A stretch of 64,000 nucleotides of DNA from an uncultured Spirochaetaceae bacterium (GTDB lineage: Bacteria; Spirochaetota; Spirochaetia; Sphaerochaetales; Sphaerochaetaceae). Below, in pieces: positions 27,394 to 35,486 of this stretch. A program made the translations under genes and the position numbers. The stretch is taken from contig CALXLD010000007.1 in the NCBI GenBank assembly GCA_944389105.1, forward strand, positions 1-64,000, given 5' to 3'. The notes below the pieces were generated by a model. It saw only the letters and a program-made list of their open reading frames with translations. It ran no database searches and was not told the DNA's origin. How positions within the stretch are numbered: the first letter of the stretch is position 1; each line of letters starts with the position of its first letter.

Positions 27394-28079
27394 GATATCA
27401 GCTCCTGCTCAATAAGAGCCATACCGCCCTCTATCCCGTCCATGAGCTTCCGTCTTGTGGCTGCGGGTACATCACTGTCTGAGGTTATAGCCTCAATGAC
27501 CATAGAGACTACTCTGTACACATCCATAGTCTCGGATATCTCCTTCAGCTCTCCTGTGACTTTGGCAATAAGCTCGTTCTGCTTCCTCGCCTCCTCAAGT
27601 GCTGAGACTATGAGCGCTCTCGGGTCTGAATATTTGTAACGGAGCGAGACTATATCTTCCCTGCCGTCTATAAGGTCCTGAAGCGTTGCTTCCTTCTTCA
27701 CTTCCTTAGGCTTCCCTGTCGCCTCATCAAGCTCTGCCGTGCGATAGATTACGTTTATCTCATCAGCCCTTGGGTCGAGGGTGTATTTCCTGCTTCTTCC
27801 AGGCTTAAGAAGCCATTCATGGCAAGCCTCTATCAGCTTCTCGCATTTCTCCTGCTGATACGAAAGGCTTCTCATGAAATCATCGGATAGCTTCCTTCTG
27901 TCCTTGGCCTTGCCAACAGCTATGTCCTTAAGCAGCCGCTGATTCACATAATCGGTTACTGTGTTTTTGTCATACCCGAACTTCCTGGCAATCTCTGTAT
28001 AGGGAATCGATGAGACAATCATCTGGACTATCTCTTCCTTGTGCCCGTCCTTATCAATAGCCCTGTAGCCCTTTGCCAT
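27390..28079 (-). CDS. Terminase small subunit
   Basis: This 229-residue protein has an N-terminal helix-turn-helix (IVSSIPYTEIARKFGYDKNT, about 21-40) and a helical central region, ending in acidic helices. Position immediately upstream of the ATPase gene and the HTH fit DNA recognition at the pac or cos site. It is the first gene of the late operon. Confidence 0.75.
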   Translation of the reverse strand: MAKGYRAIDKDGHKEEIVQMIVSSIPYTEIARKFGYDKNTVTDYVNQRLLKDIAVGKAKDRRKLSDDFMRSLSYQQEKCEKLIEACHEWLLKPGRSRKYTLDPRADEINVIYRTAELDEATGKPKEVKKEATLQDLIDGREDIVSLRYKYSDPRALIVSALEEARKQNELIAKVTGELKEISETMDVYRVVSMVIEAITSDSDVPAATRRKLMDGIEGGMALIEQELIS

Positions 28080-28369
28080 GTGCGCTTGTGATGCCTCCTT
28101 CTGCTGTCTTTAGGAAAACTACCGACCTCGGTTCATCAGCTGATTTTATCCCGTCTTTATAAGAAACCTGCACTTCATGCGTGATTTTCTTTGATTTCTG
28201 TAAATTCCGAAGGATGATCTAGGCAGGAAATATGCAAAACGGCTTTATTCTATTAACCAGAATATAGAGATATTAAATAAATTATACACATCATACTCTG
28301 ATATAAACATATCTCTCTATTATTACTAGATCTTGGTATATGTAATAAGGAAGGAAAAGAAACTGGACT
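28080..28369. promoter_or_regulatory. AT-rich divergent intergenic region upstream of the late operon
   Basis: No gene is seen in this 290-bp stretch, which lies between the start of the leftward late operon and a rightward single gene. The part from about 28230 to 28350 is much more AT-rich than its surroundings and holds several TATA/TAAT runs. It is the natural place for the late promoter and for the promoter of the 63-residue membrane protein. I could not choose a specific promoter. Confidence 0.4.
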
Positions 28370-28561
28370 ATGCATGCCATATTCCTAATGTCCATCATAA
28401 TATCGGGACTGCTGTTGCTGGGATTCGTGAGCGCAATGCTTATCTATATCGCTCTAGGAAGCGCTATTGAGCTCTATCTTGAAATGAAATATGAAAAGAT
28501 AGAAAAAGAAAGGGAAAAGGCCGACAGCGTGCTATCAGCCTTCAGATATTTCGGAAGCTAA
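28370..28561 (+). CDS. Small membrane protein on the opposite strand
   Basis: This 63-residue protein has one strongly hydrophobic segment (IIISGLLLLGFVSAMLIYIA, about 9-28) followed by a charged cytoplasmic tail (KYEKIEKEREKADSV). An AAGGAAGGA motif lies upstream, though closer to an ideal distance from neither the first ATG nor the second at 28388. It is the only rightward gene between the fibre locus and the repressor. It could be a lysogenic-conversion gene, holin-like, or superinfection-exclusion protein; the sequence does not decide. Confidence 0.5.
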   Translation: MHAIFLMSIIISGLLLLGFVSAMLIYIALGSAIELYLEMKYEKIEKEREKADSVLSAFRYFGS

Positions 28562-28568
28562 TCTCTCC

Positions 28569-29075
28569 CTATAAGCCCGGCTCATTAATGCTCCTTATGT
28601 CTCTGATTATTTCTTCGAGCTGTTCGATGATTTTGTTTCTCATATCTGCTACCGCTCTTTCCTCTGAGAAGTAATCCTTCTGTATATTCTCTACCCTTAT
28701 TATCGGAATAATTTCTTCAAGATTTTCTTTTGCCGGGCGGCGGAAACATAAAGTAGCAGTTAGCTTCTTTAAACCATCGAACAAGTCAGAGCTTTTCCAT
28801 TTGATTAAGAAGCCGTTCCTAAGATTCTCAAAATTTGTCATAGTCTTTCCTTCTGTCAGTTTTAATTCCTTTATATATCCTATCTTGATATCATCAAAGT
28901 AATTATCATCTAGCATGAACCTTATGTAACAATCATCTATTCCATACAGACTTCCTGTTAAGACTGAACCTAGATAGGTTATGCACATCACGTAATCACC
29001 TTTATTGACTGTGATTACATCCAAGTTTGACTGTATAGTCCATGCGTCTCCCTCGTGGGCTAATACCTTAATCAT
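28569..29075 (-). CDS. Hypothetical early phage protein
   Basis: This 168-residue protein starts at MIKVLAHEGDAWTIQSNLDV. The start was chosen for its GGAGG site and the 8-bp overlap with the upstream gene. The N-terminal half is beta-rich (VNKGDYVMCITYLGSVLTGS), the C-terminal half helical and acidic. Not recognised. It is the last gene of the early operon. Confidence 0.55.
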   Translation of the reverse strand: MIKVLAHEGDAWTIQSNLDVITVNKGDYVMCITYLGSVLTGSLYGIDDCYIRFMLDDNYFDDIKIGYIKELKLTEGKTMTNFENLRNGFLIKWKSSDLFDGLKKLTATLCFRRPAKENLEEIIPIIRVENIQKDYFSEERAVADMRNKIIEQLEEIIRDIRSINEPGL

Positions 29076-29256
29076 CTCCTGCCTCCACTTTCTCCAGTTC
29101 ATCAGCAGAGAAGTAGCCGATGACCCCTGTCTCTGCATTCAGGGCTGTTACCATAGGCGTTCTATGGTTCATCCATTGCCTTCTTACGATGTATATGCCT
29201 CCGCCATACACACAGCGCACTCGGTCGCCTTCGTTGAACTTCTTCTGAATCGTCAT
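29068..29256 (-). CDS. Small YodC-like beta protein
   Basis: This 62-residue protein contains KFNEGDRVRCVYGGGIYIVR, the pattern of small YodC/DUF2158-type proteins (KFKVGDVVRLKSGG), then a conserved-looking W and a FSADELEKVEAG end. Overlaps with both neighbours show operon membership. Function unknown. Confidence 0.55.
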   Translation of the reverse strand: MTIQKKFNEGDRVRCVYGGGIYIVRRQWMNHRTPMVTALNAETGVIGYFSADELEKVEAGDD

Positions 29257-29726
29257 ACGCCCCTCACCATTGCCTGATAGACATGATTGTTCATAACAAA
29301 TGGACTACCTTGCAATTCGTATCCTTCGCTGATCAGATGGTTCACGTTATATTGAAGCATAGGAGTGCTTTCCCCTTCGATTATCTGATATTCCCTATGC
29401 GTATGAACCTCGCTCTGGTGAGGACATAAAGAGGCTGAATTCGTGCTTGGTTCTTGCGTTATTCGTGCGTTTTCATCTTCGTTTTCGCATGTATTTCGCA
29501 CGCAAGGCTCATACAGATGCGTCCAGTTGGCATCACAATTCTCAGGAGAATCAATAAGCCCTGAATTTATAGTCAAAACTGTACCCTTTCCAACAGAAAA
29601 CCATGTATTACAAGATTCATGGAATTTAGGTTTCTCTGAAAAACCGTTCCATATACAGCCATTTGGCTGCCTTACCACATAGAGCTGAAAGAAATCAGCA
29701 ATCTCCTGCGGCGTTCTCTTTCTCAT
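29253..29726 (-). CDS. Phage protein with DUF1737-like C-terminus
   Basis: In this 157-residue protein the last 50 residues (YQIIEGESTPMLQYNVNHLI then SEGYELQGSPF and YQAMVR) match the DUF1737 pattern, a short domain often found at protein C-termini. The N-terminal part (PNGCIWNGFSEKP) is unrecognised. The middle is low-complexity and Asn/Glu-rich. Confidence 0.55.
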   Translation of the reverse strand: MRKRTPQEIADFFQLYVVRQPNGCIWNGFSEKPKFHESCNTWFSVGKGTVLTINSGLIDSPENCDANWTHLYEPCVRNTCENEDENARITQEPSTNSASLCPHQSEVHTHREYQIIEGESTPMLQYNVNHLISEGYELQGSPFVMNNHVYQAMVRGV

Positions 29727-29795
29727 TTATAAATCCTCCTTGATTCTATAAACGTTGCCCGAATCTTTATAAAATCGGGCTGATTCCTATAAAGG

Positions 29796-30266
29796 TCACT
29801 CCTCCATCTTTCCGCATGGCTCTCCGTCTGAAAATTCGTATTTTTCAAGTAGGTCTTTGGGATTTACTGAAATATTCCCAGCGGCGATAAGATTGCAACC
29901 CGGCGTACAATGAAAACCCGTAATCATGTATATATGCGTTCCTGTGTCGTTTTTTCTCTGTATCCACCTGCATGAAAGAAACCGCCTGTCGATTTCATTA
30001 CTGAGATCAAACGGCACATACTTCTTCTTCGGCTCCTTCTTGCGGATCATACAGGGGGCCATACCTATATCACTATTCATATCAGAAGAGAACAAAAATG
30101 GACGTTCTAAATTTGGCCTTATCTCTCGTAGCATTGATGTGGAGTTGTCCCCATTTGCCTTATCGATAACTTGCTTTGGCCCACTGCCAAACCAGTATTC
30201 CTTCCCAATCTCCACCCTTGGGTCTTCCGGATCTATAATCACGTCTTTGTATGTGTATTTAGCCAT
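29796..30266 (-). CDS. Hypothetical protein, paralogue of the next gene
   Basis: This 156-residue protein starts at MAKYTYKDVIIDPEDPRVEI, with GGAGG upstream. The first 30 residues are clearly related to the neighbouring gene (MAEYGYEDVIFSPKDPRAQK), and both proteins contain a CMIRKKE/NYLIRKKE stretch. This one has an additional C-terminal region (SCRWIQRKNDTGTHIYMITG). Function unknown; tandem duplication is the visible feature. Confidence 0.5.
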   Translation of the reverse strand: MAKYTYKDVIIDPEDPRVEIGKEYWFGSGPKQVIDKANGDNSTSMLREIRPNLERPFLFSSDMNSDIGMAPCMIRKKEPKKKYVPFDLSNEIDRRFLSCRWIQRKNDTGTHIYMITGFHCTPGCNLIAAGNISVNPKDLLEKYEFSDGEPCGKMEE

Positions 30267-30525
30267 TGTTCTCCTCCTTTTTGCGAATAAGGTAATTGGC
30301 CTCAAAGCCGAATCCGATATATGACGGCCCAGCCACTTTCAAGTCGAATGTCTTCTGTCTGCCATGCAATCTCTTGAGGGTGCACCACAAGAAGGGCTCG
30401 ATTCCGTTGGCATTCTCCAATACTCCCTCAGGCGAATCATCACGGCCAACGAAGTAGAGCTTGCCTTTCTGTGCCCTAGGGTCTTTTGGAGAGAAGATGA
30501 CATCCTCGTATCCGTATTCAGCCAT
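30259..30525 (-). CDS. Hypothetical protein, paralogue of the preceding entry
   Basis: This 88-residue protein starts at MAEYGYEDVIFSPKDPRAQK, chosen by analogy with its paralogue and because its ATG lies in the ATGGCTGA overlap with the previous small gene. It appears to be the short form of the pair and ends with NYLIRKKEENNG. Function unknown. Confidence 0.5.
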   Translation of the reverse strand: MAEYGYEDVIFSPKDPRAQKGKLYFVGRDDSPEGVLENANGIEPFLWCTLKRLHGRQKTFDLKVAGPSYIGFGFEANYLIRKKEENNG

Positions 30526-30670
30526 TGGTTTTCTCCTCGTCTTCATTCCACCTCACATCTGTCTGTTGCTCAAAATCGTTGCAAGCTAGTTCATCCCAAT
30601 GAACATATATGTCAAGTCTTGTGCAAATTCCGTCCAGCACGTCATAAAATCTGCAATCGTTACATTCCAT
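30518..30670 (-). CDS. Small cysteine-containing protein (50 aa)
   Basis: The frame begins with ATG at 30670 behind GGAGGTGG, directly overlapping the previous gene's end, and reads MECNDCRFYDVLDGICTRLD and so on to a TGA at 30518. Cysteines at 3, 6, 16 and 30 suggest a small metal-binding knuckle, like the CxxC proteins further upstream in this operon. It ends in an acidic tail. Confidence 0.5.
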   Translation of the reverse strand: MECNDCRFYDVLDGICTRLDIYVHWDELACNDFEQQTDVRWNEDEEKTNG

Positions 30671-31221
30671 CACTCCACCTCCTTTCTGAACTTTTCCATA
30701 TATTCAGTCCTATCGATGAAATGTATCGGTACATCCAGTGGCTCAGGGATCTTTGCTTCATATCCCTTGTCCAACCAATGCTGTATATATCGGTACATGA
30801 TGAACTCAGCCTCGGAATTTCTGGCAAATTCATAAAAGTTGCCTTGTTCTCCATGCTTCAGATATAAGGCTCCATCTTCAAAAACCTCATAAAGCAACCA
30901 TCCTTCCGGCACTTCACTCTCCATGGCAATGCCCGGATTTGTGACATAGGCCCTGTACAGTCCCATTCCCTTGTCCGGATAAATTCTGAAGGGCTTCTTT
31001 CTGTCTTTGAGGAAATCAGTTCTTGTTGCTTTGCATTCAACCACGACAGAAGGTTCTTTAAGTCTGAATTTCTTGGATAAAGCAATGATGTCAGGAGACT
31101 CTGGAAGCGATGTCATTCCCGGCTCATATGTGATAAGCCTATCGCTTTCTCCAACTAAGTGTTGTCTCATAATAAATTCTGCAATAAACCATCCGACGCT
31201 TATAAGCTCAGAGTGCGTCAT
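30670..31221 (-). CDS. Putative PD-(D/E)xK-type nuclease-related phage protein
   Basis: This 183-residue protein contains SPDIIALSKKF followed about 14 residues later by VVVECKATRTDFLKDRKKP, giving the D...ExK arrangement of restriction-like nucleases. A GMGLYRAYVTNPG and PEGWLLYEV segment follow, as in the MmcB-like and VRR-type small nuclease families. Which enzyme it is cannot be decided. It may process DNA during early replication. Confidence 0.5.
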   Translation of the reverse strand: MTHSELISVGWFIAEFIMRQHLVGESDRLITYEPGMTSLPESPDIIALSKKFRLKEPSVVVECKATRTDFLKDRKKPFRIYPDKGMGLYRAYVTNPGIAMESEVPEGWLLYEVFEDGALYLKHGEQGNFYEFARNSEAEFIMYRYIQHWLDKGYEAKIPEPLDVPIHFIDRTEYMEKFRKEVE

Positions 31222-31640
31222 TCATTCACCTCCACGATACATTTGCTGTAGTCGATGTCTCCGTTCTCATCCTTGTATTCAGAGAGGTTGAGGGGAACGC
31301 TCAGTACGTTTGAACAAAACGCTACTTGAGTGCATGTTTCAGTTGCCCACCAATAAAAGCCATCAGATTCTGGCTTATCCCACCAAAGTAATACCTCTTC
31401 ACGATATGGGCTTACAGTCAGATACTTGAACTTAAAAATCTTCCTCAATTCGAGAGCTAATTCCGTAAGCGTCAGCTTGTCCTTTGCGACAGGTTCGGTA
31501 CCAACCTCATCAAGGATTTCCAGAGCATCGTCTCCTCCGAGCGCAGCGCCCTGATGGAGCATAGAACCTGTTTTCTTGTACTCTTCCCACTCGGCATCTG
31601 CCTGTGCCTTGATTTGTTTCTTTGCTTCCTCAAGCGTCAT
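31218..31640 (-). CDS. Hypothetical phage protein
   Basis: This 140-residue acidic protein has a helical N-terminus, a central LTLTELALELRKIFKFKYLT segment and a Trp-rich strand region (LLWWDKPESDGFYWWATET). It overlaps the next gene by 4 bp. Not recognised. Confidence 0.5.
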   Translation of the reverse strand: MTLEEAKKQIKAQADAEWEEYKKTGSMLHQGAALGGDDALEILDEVGTEPVAKDKLTLTELALELRKIFKFKYLTVSPYREEVLLWWDKPESDGFYWWATETCTQVAFCSNVLSVPLNLSEYKDENGDIDYSKCIVEVNE

Positions 31641-31853
31641 TCAGTCCTCCTTTATCTGATCCATCATATTCCAAAGTGCTCCTGAAAGGTTCTTTATAGT
31701 CCGTATGTACATATCTTCACGGCTCAGAAATGCACATAACTGTTTCTGTAAAGCACTTAGCTCTAATTCAAGATCAACATTCTTGTCCCTATATTCATCG
31801 ATAATCCCTAGAAGCTCTTCTTTGCTCATTTCTTTAGGTCTTACTTCGTTCAT
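31641..31853 (-). CDS. Small coiled-coil phage protein
   Basis: This 70-residue protein has an AGGAGG site upstream. It is mostly helical with leucine heptads (LELELSALQKQLCAFLS). Its ATG lies 10 bases after the methyltransferase stop. Function unknown. Confidence 0.5.
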   Translation of the reverse strand: MNEVRPKEMSKEELLGIIDEYRDKNVDLELELSALQKQLCAFLSREDMYIRTIKNLSGALWNMMDQIKED

Positions 31854-31863
31854 TCAGTCCTCC

Positions 31864-33015
31864 TCATCCAACAAGCGCCTCTGCCATCTTCGGGCATACA
31901 GCGTTGCCAATCTGCTTTACTGTGTCAGCCTTTGTCCCTGTGAACCTGTACCACTCCGGGAAGCTCTGCGCCGCCGCAAGCTCATGAGGCTGGAGCATCC
32001 TGAACCCGATTTGACAATTCTCTGGATTAAGAAGCGCGAAACGATCCCTGCATGTCACCGTCCTGAGTGGCTTTGATACTGGCTGGCACTGGCCGTTGCC
32101 GTAGTATTCCATGACAAGAGGCTCTACTAATCCGTATCTGTTCGAGCAGTCCAGCGTCGGTACAGGATCATGTATGCTGTGATATCGATGATCACCTCCG
32201 TTATATCTCACAAGGAAAGGTTCGGCTGCTTCTCCCCAATAGCGCTTGATACCGTTCATAATCCGCTTCATCGTGTTTGGCGATAGCGGTCTCTTTCTGT
32301 CATCTATTGGCTGGCATGGTATGGACCAGTCGATGATGGAAGAAGCAGGAATCCACGGCTTCACATCTGTTCCCAGAAGATCTCCATTGATTTCATCAGG
32401 GCATTCTGCATAAAGCTTGTCCGGCCATCTGATAGATTTACCTGAACCCTTCTTCACTGCCTGGATAAAGAGGCGTCTTCTGGTAGTAGGCGCTCCGTAA
32501 TCGGCAGCGTTGCAGATCCGCCAGTCCACTGTGTATCCGATGTTCCTTATCGCTCCGATGAACATTGAGAAGAATGAACCTCTCTGCTCCTTTATCGGCC
32601 GGCAGTCCTTGCCCAGCGGTCCCCATGTCTCGAACTCTGCGACGTTCTCGATAATCGCTCGCTTGACGTCAAGCATCGTAAGCCAGCGAATGATATCAAA
32701 GGGTGTGCATCTTGACTGATCATCCATCGGCTTCCCTCCTCGTGCAGTGCTGAAATGCGTGCATTCAGGCGATGCCCAGAAAAGCTCCACGCTTTCCTCA
32801 GGCTTCACCAGGCTTGTCGGGATAACTGTCTGAATATCCTGGCAGATACATTCATCTGCTGGGAAATTCACCGCATGTGTAGCACATGCCACCTCCCAGT
32901 GATTAACCGCAAAGAGCCTTATACTTTCGTTTCTTGCGCTGAAAGCGCTGTGTATTCCGCAGCTTTCCCCTCCTGCGCCAGCAAAGAGATCGATAACTAT
33001 TTTCTGCCTCCTCAA
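31864..33015 (-). CDS. DNA cytosine-5 methyltransferase
   Basis: This 383-residue protein carries motif I IDLFAGAGGES (D9), catalytic motif IV SPECTHFS with Cys85, motif VI ENVAEF, motif VIII TTRRRLFIQAV, a target-recognition region in the middle, and motif X QIGNAVCPKMAEAL. Length is normal for a solitary phage or restriction-associated C5-methyltransferase. No cognate restriction gene is adjacent, so it probably protects phage DNA from host restriction. The SPEC form replaces the commoner PPC. Target sequence cannot be predicted. Confidence 0.9.
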   Translation of the reverse strand: MRRQKIVIDLFAGAGGESCGIHSAFSARNESIRLFAVNHWEVACATHAVNFPADECICQDIQTVIPTSLVKPEESVELFWASPECTHFSTARGGKPMDDQSRCTPFDIIRWLTMLDVKRAIIENVAEFETWGPLGKDCRPIKEQRGSFFSMFIGAIRNIGYTVDWRICNAADYGAPTTRRRLFIQAVKKGSGKSIRWPDKLYAECPDEINGDLLGTDVKPWIPASSIIDWSIPCQPIDDRKRPLSPNTMKRIMNGIKRYWGEAAEPFLVRYNGGDHRYHSIHDPVPTLDCSNRYGLVEPLVMEYYGNGQCQPVSKPLRTVTCRDRFALLNPENCQIGFRMLQPHELAAAQSFPEWYRFTGTKADTVKQIGNAVCPKMAEALVG

Positions 33016-33275
33016 TTCACTTTCCTCCTTCTCTTAAGCTGCTTTTTCTGGAAGATGATTGCATTGTCATAGCTAGGCTGCTTATACGGTTCCACAGAGG
33101 GTTCCTTTGGAATCTCTGTCCAGTATGGGCATGGCTGCTTTTCAGTGCATTCTGGCCTGATGTAGCAGCGTTCTATCGTTGCATAGCCCTTATAGGCTTC
33201 GAATGTACGGCAATGGCTATAGCCATCAGCGGCGGGAGATGAGAATGAGTTGCAATTCTTACAGCTTCTTGTCAT
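33012..33275 (-). CDS. Cys-rich zinc-binding phage protein
   Basis: This 87-residue protein has cysteines in CKNCNSF and later YIRPECTEKQPCPYW, typical of small phage zinc-ribbon-like proteins, then a basic tail KKQLKRRRKVN. It overlaps both neighbours by 4 bp. May bind nucleic acid. Confidence 0.5.
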   Translation of the reverse strand: MTRSCKNCNSFSSPAADGYSHCRTFEAYKGYATIERCYIRPECTEKQPCPYWTEIPKEPSVEPYKQPSYDNAIIFQKKQLKRRRKVN

Positions 33276-33496
33276 ACTGCGCCCCTCAGCTTCATCTCGT
33301 CATATCGCTCATCTGCTTCCCACTCATTGCAGATGTACTTCTCTTCCTGCGGAGATACATCCACCAGGTCATTCTGAGCTTCCTCAAGAAACTCCATCAG
33401 GCACTCCGGGCATACTGCATAAGTCCGGCCCTTCACTGTCACGGATATAATCTCGCTTTCATCAAAGAGTGTGTCGCAGTTCTTACATACAACCAT
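33272..33496 (-). CDS. Small zinc-ribbon protein
   Basis: This 74-residue protein has two CxxC pairs (VCKNCDTLF and AVCPECLMEF) about 25 residues apart, forming a likely zinc ribbon, followed by an acidic tail. GGAG precedes the start, which lies inside the end of the helicase-loader gene. Confidence 0.6.
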   Translation of the reverse strand: MVVCKNCDTLFDESEIISVTVKGRTYAVCPECLMEFLEEAQNDLVDVSPQEEKYICNEWEADERYDEMKLRGAV

Positions 33497-34232
33497 GTGA
33501 AATCTCCTTTCTTCTGTCTGTCCCTGTCAGGTGGTACGCATCTGCACCATCACCTGAAAGCCTAGAATATGACGACTGGCCAAGAAGTCTCATCGCCTCA
33601 TCCTTTCCGCAGTTCCCGAGTACCACTGTCTGCCAGCACCACTCATAGCGATAGTCGATGAGATACGTGAGAAGCATCCAATCAGCCTCAGATCCCTTGA
33701 TCTTGTCGATTTCGTCGATGAAGAGATGCTCTGATTTCCCATATGTTTCCCGGATGTATCTGTACCAGTCGTCATCAACTGCCTTGACCTCGGAAAGAAG
33801 CGCTGCTCCCTTCACGATCTGCACTGTCGTGTTCGGGTTCTCCTGCTTCCAGTGCCTTGCAAGCGCCCAGCAGAGCCGCGTCTTCCCGATTCCGTTTCCG
33901 CCGACAACCACAGCGCTCTGGCCTTCCTTCAGCTTCTCGATGAAAGGCGCTGAGAAATCACTGGCTATATTGGCATTTCTGTAGCGGGAAGGCACGGTAC
34001 TCTCGAATGCCTGGAGCTTGATACGGAGCTCATCATTCTTCCTGTTCACTTCCTCAAGCTTCAGCGATTCAGGGTCCTTTCCTAGGGCTCTGGCAAGCTT
34101 CATCATCTTTCCATGGAGCTCCGAGAACGAGTCCATCGAGAAATCCCATACGGAGCATTTCAGTTCCTGGCACCTTCTTCTGACCACACTCTGCCAGAAT
34201 GGAGAAAGGGCCTGTAGTTCCTGGTCTGTCAT
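33483..34232 (-). CDS. DnaC/IstB-like helicase loader ATPase
   Basis: This 249-residue protein has Walker A GGNGIGKT (about 110-117) and Walker B HLFIDEIDKIKG (about 167-178), plus sensor-like residues and a C-terminal RLSGDGADAYHLTG segment. This is the AAA+ organisation of DnaC and phage P-like loaders. It starts in an ATGA overlap with the replication initiator gene. The pair resembles the lambda O-P or DnaD-DnaC arrangement and would load the host replicative helicase at the phage origin. Confidence 0.8.
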   Translation of the reverse strand: MTDQELQALSPFWQSVVRRRCQELKCSVWDFSMDSFSELHGKMMKLARALGKDPESLKLEEVNRKNDELRIKLQAFESTVPSRYRNANIASDFSAPFIEKLKEGQSAVVVGGNGIGKTRLCWALARHWKQENPNTTVQIVKGAALLSEVKAVDDDWYRYIRETYGKSEHLFIDEIDKIKGSEADWMLLTYLIDYRYEWCWQTVVLGNCGKDEAMRLLGQSSYSRLSGDGADAYHLTGTDRRKEISHGCM

Positions 34233-35092
34233 AGCGATACCTCCTTCATGCCATGGCTGTCGTAAGAGCCGTCGTAGTCGCGGGGCCTGCCACCTGTCTC
34301 AGGGGAAGGGAACCCACGAGGTTTTGAATTCTCCCTGCCAGACCACTTACGGGCCGCAGCTCTCCAGTCAGTGATCTTGCGGTTAAGCCCATCAACCCAT
34401 CCGACGGCAGCGTAGTTCGACCAGAAATCATCAGGATTGCCTTTAAGGCAATTGCCCCCGAAATAGTCTCTGACCTCCTCGATTGTCGGAGGATTGAACC
34501 AGTTGCAGGGCTTTGGATCCGATCTGGAAACATGAGAGGGGGTTTCTCTTTTGGAATCACTCTCTGTAAGAGAGGGATTCTTTTCTCTTTCCTTAATCTT
34601 ATCTATCCTATCCTGTGGAAACACTTTGGAAACATCTTGGATACACTCTGTTTCCATTCCGTTTCCAGATTGGATACAATCTGGTTCCGAACTGTTTTTA
34701 TCCTGTATACAATCTGTTCCCGTTTTCGTATCCAAATTGGAAACATCTTTTAATCTGTATTCCTTTCTGCCATTTATAGTTACAACCCCGACGAGCTCTC
34801 TTTCCTCAAACTGTGATTCCTTGTATCTATCCTTCTGGATTGTGTTGTTTGCAAACCAGTGGACAATGCATCCGACACCTGAGGGAAAGAGAATCACATA
34901 GCCTTTTGAGACAAGCTCATCGAGATAAGACTGCTTTGAATCGACAGTCCTCATGAGTTTTCTTGAAGCAAAGAAGCCGTCATCGTCTGCTCTCATTGAG
35001 AAATGGAAGTACAGAAGCTGTGCCCCCTGGCTCATGTCCAGGAAGCGGTCATCATCAATAAGGCTTATCGATACCATCCTTCTCTCAGCCAT
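34229..35092 (-). CDS. Phage replication initiator / replisome organiser
   Basis: This 287-residue protein has an N-terminal winged-helix-like region (RMVSISLIDDDRFLDMSQGA then LLYFHFSMRADDDGF), as in phage replisome organisers. A low-complexity linker contains three DCIQ/ECIQ repeats, and a C-terminal region (IEEVRDYFGGNC ... NYAAVGWVDGLNRKITDWRA) is the DnaD-like tail found in such proteins. The linker is encoded by an iteron-like cluster (34616-34746). A helicase loader follows directly. The ATG at 35092 was chosen over an upstream TTG. Confidence 0.75.
   Translation of the reverse strand: MAERRMVSISLIDDDRFLDMSQGAQLLYFHFSMRADDDGFFASRKLMRTVDSKQSYLDELVSKGYVILFPSGVGCIVHWFANNTIQKDRYKESQFEERELVGVVTINGRKEYRLKDVSNLDTKTGTDCIQDKNSSEPDCIQSGNGMETECIQDVSKVFPQDRIDKIKEREKNPSLTESDSKRETPSHVSRSDPKPCNWFNPPTIEEVRDYFGGNCLKGNPDDFWSNYAAVGWVDGLNRKITDWRAAARKWSGRENSKPRGFPSPETGGRPRDYDGSYDSHGMKEVSL
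34616..34746. repeat. Iteron-like repeat cluster inside the initiator gene: candidate phage origin
   Basis: About eight copies of GGAAACA or GGATACA (or their complements TGTTTCC/TGTATCC and close variants) are packed in 130 bp. Direct copies lie near 34617, 34628, 34639, 34672 and 34739; inverted or variant copies near 34650, 34660 and 34727. A pyrimidine-rich tract flanks the cluster at 34555-34612. Lambda-type phages carry their origin iterons in the same place, inside gene O. Origin function is inferred. Confidence 0.5.
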
Positions 35093-35486
35093 CAATTCCC
35101 CCTTCTTCCATGTGTGAGGAAATGAGCAAAAGAGGATTGAGGAGGAGGGAAAGATGAGATAGGACTCCCCTGTGATTCCCCTCGCGGAATCTCAAAGGAG
35201 AAAATTCCATGAAAGCTCTAATGAGACTCCCCGATCTGGAACTGCAGGAACTGACTGCAGAGCAGGATTCATAAGGGGAAACATCGGCCAGCAGTGAAGC
35301 GCTGTCTATGAAGCAGGGATAAGTTGAATAGACGACACCTGTTTCATACGCCAGCTCAGAATCTAAGCCATGCTTCAGTTCGGCATGGTGTATGGTTCTG
35401 CCCGTGAGGATAACACTGAGAACAGCAGGCAATCCGGCTTTGATAGCTTCCAGACTGCTGTTCCACTGGCCTTCAGTCCTTCTCAT
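35085..35486 (-). CDS. Hypothetical phage protein
   Basis: This 133-residue protein starts with MRRTEGQWNSSLEAIKAGLP, with AAGGAGGG just upstream inside the preceding small gene. It is unusually rich in Ser and Leu, with ESCSAVSSCSSRSGS and LSLLLNPLLLISS segments. Not recognised. It overlaps the initiator gene by 8 bp. Confidence 0.45.
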   Translation of the reverse strand: MRRTEGQWNSSLEAIKAGLPAVLSVILTGRTIHHAELKHGLDSELAYETGVVYSTYPCFIDSASLLADVSPYESCSAVSSCSSRSGSLIRAFMEFSPLRFREGNHRGVLSHLSLLLNPLLLISSHMEEGGIDG

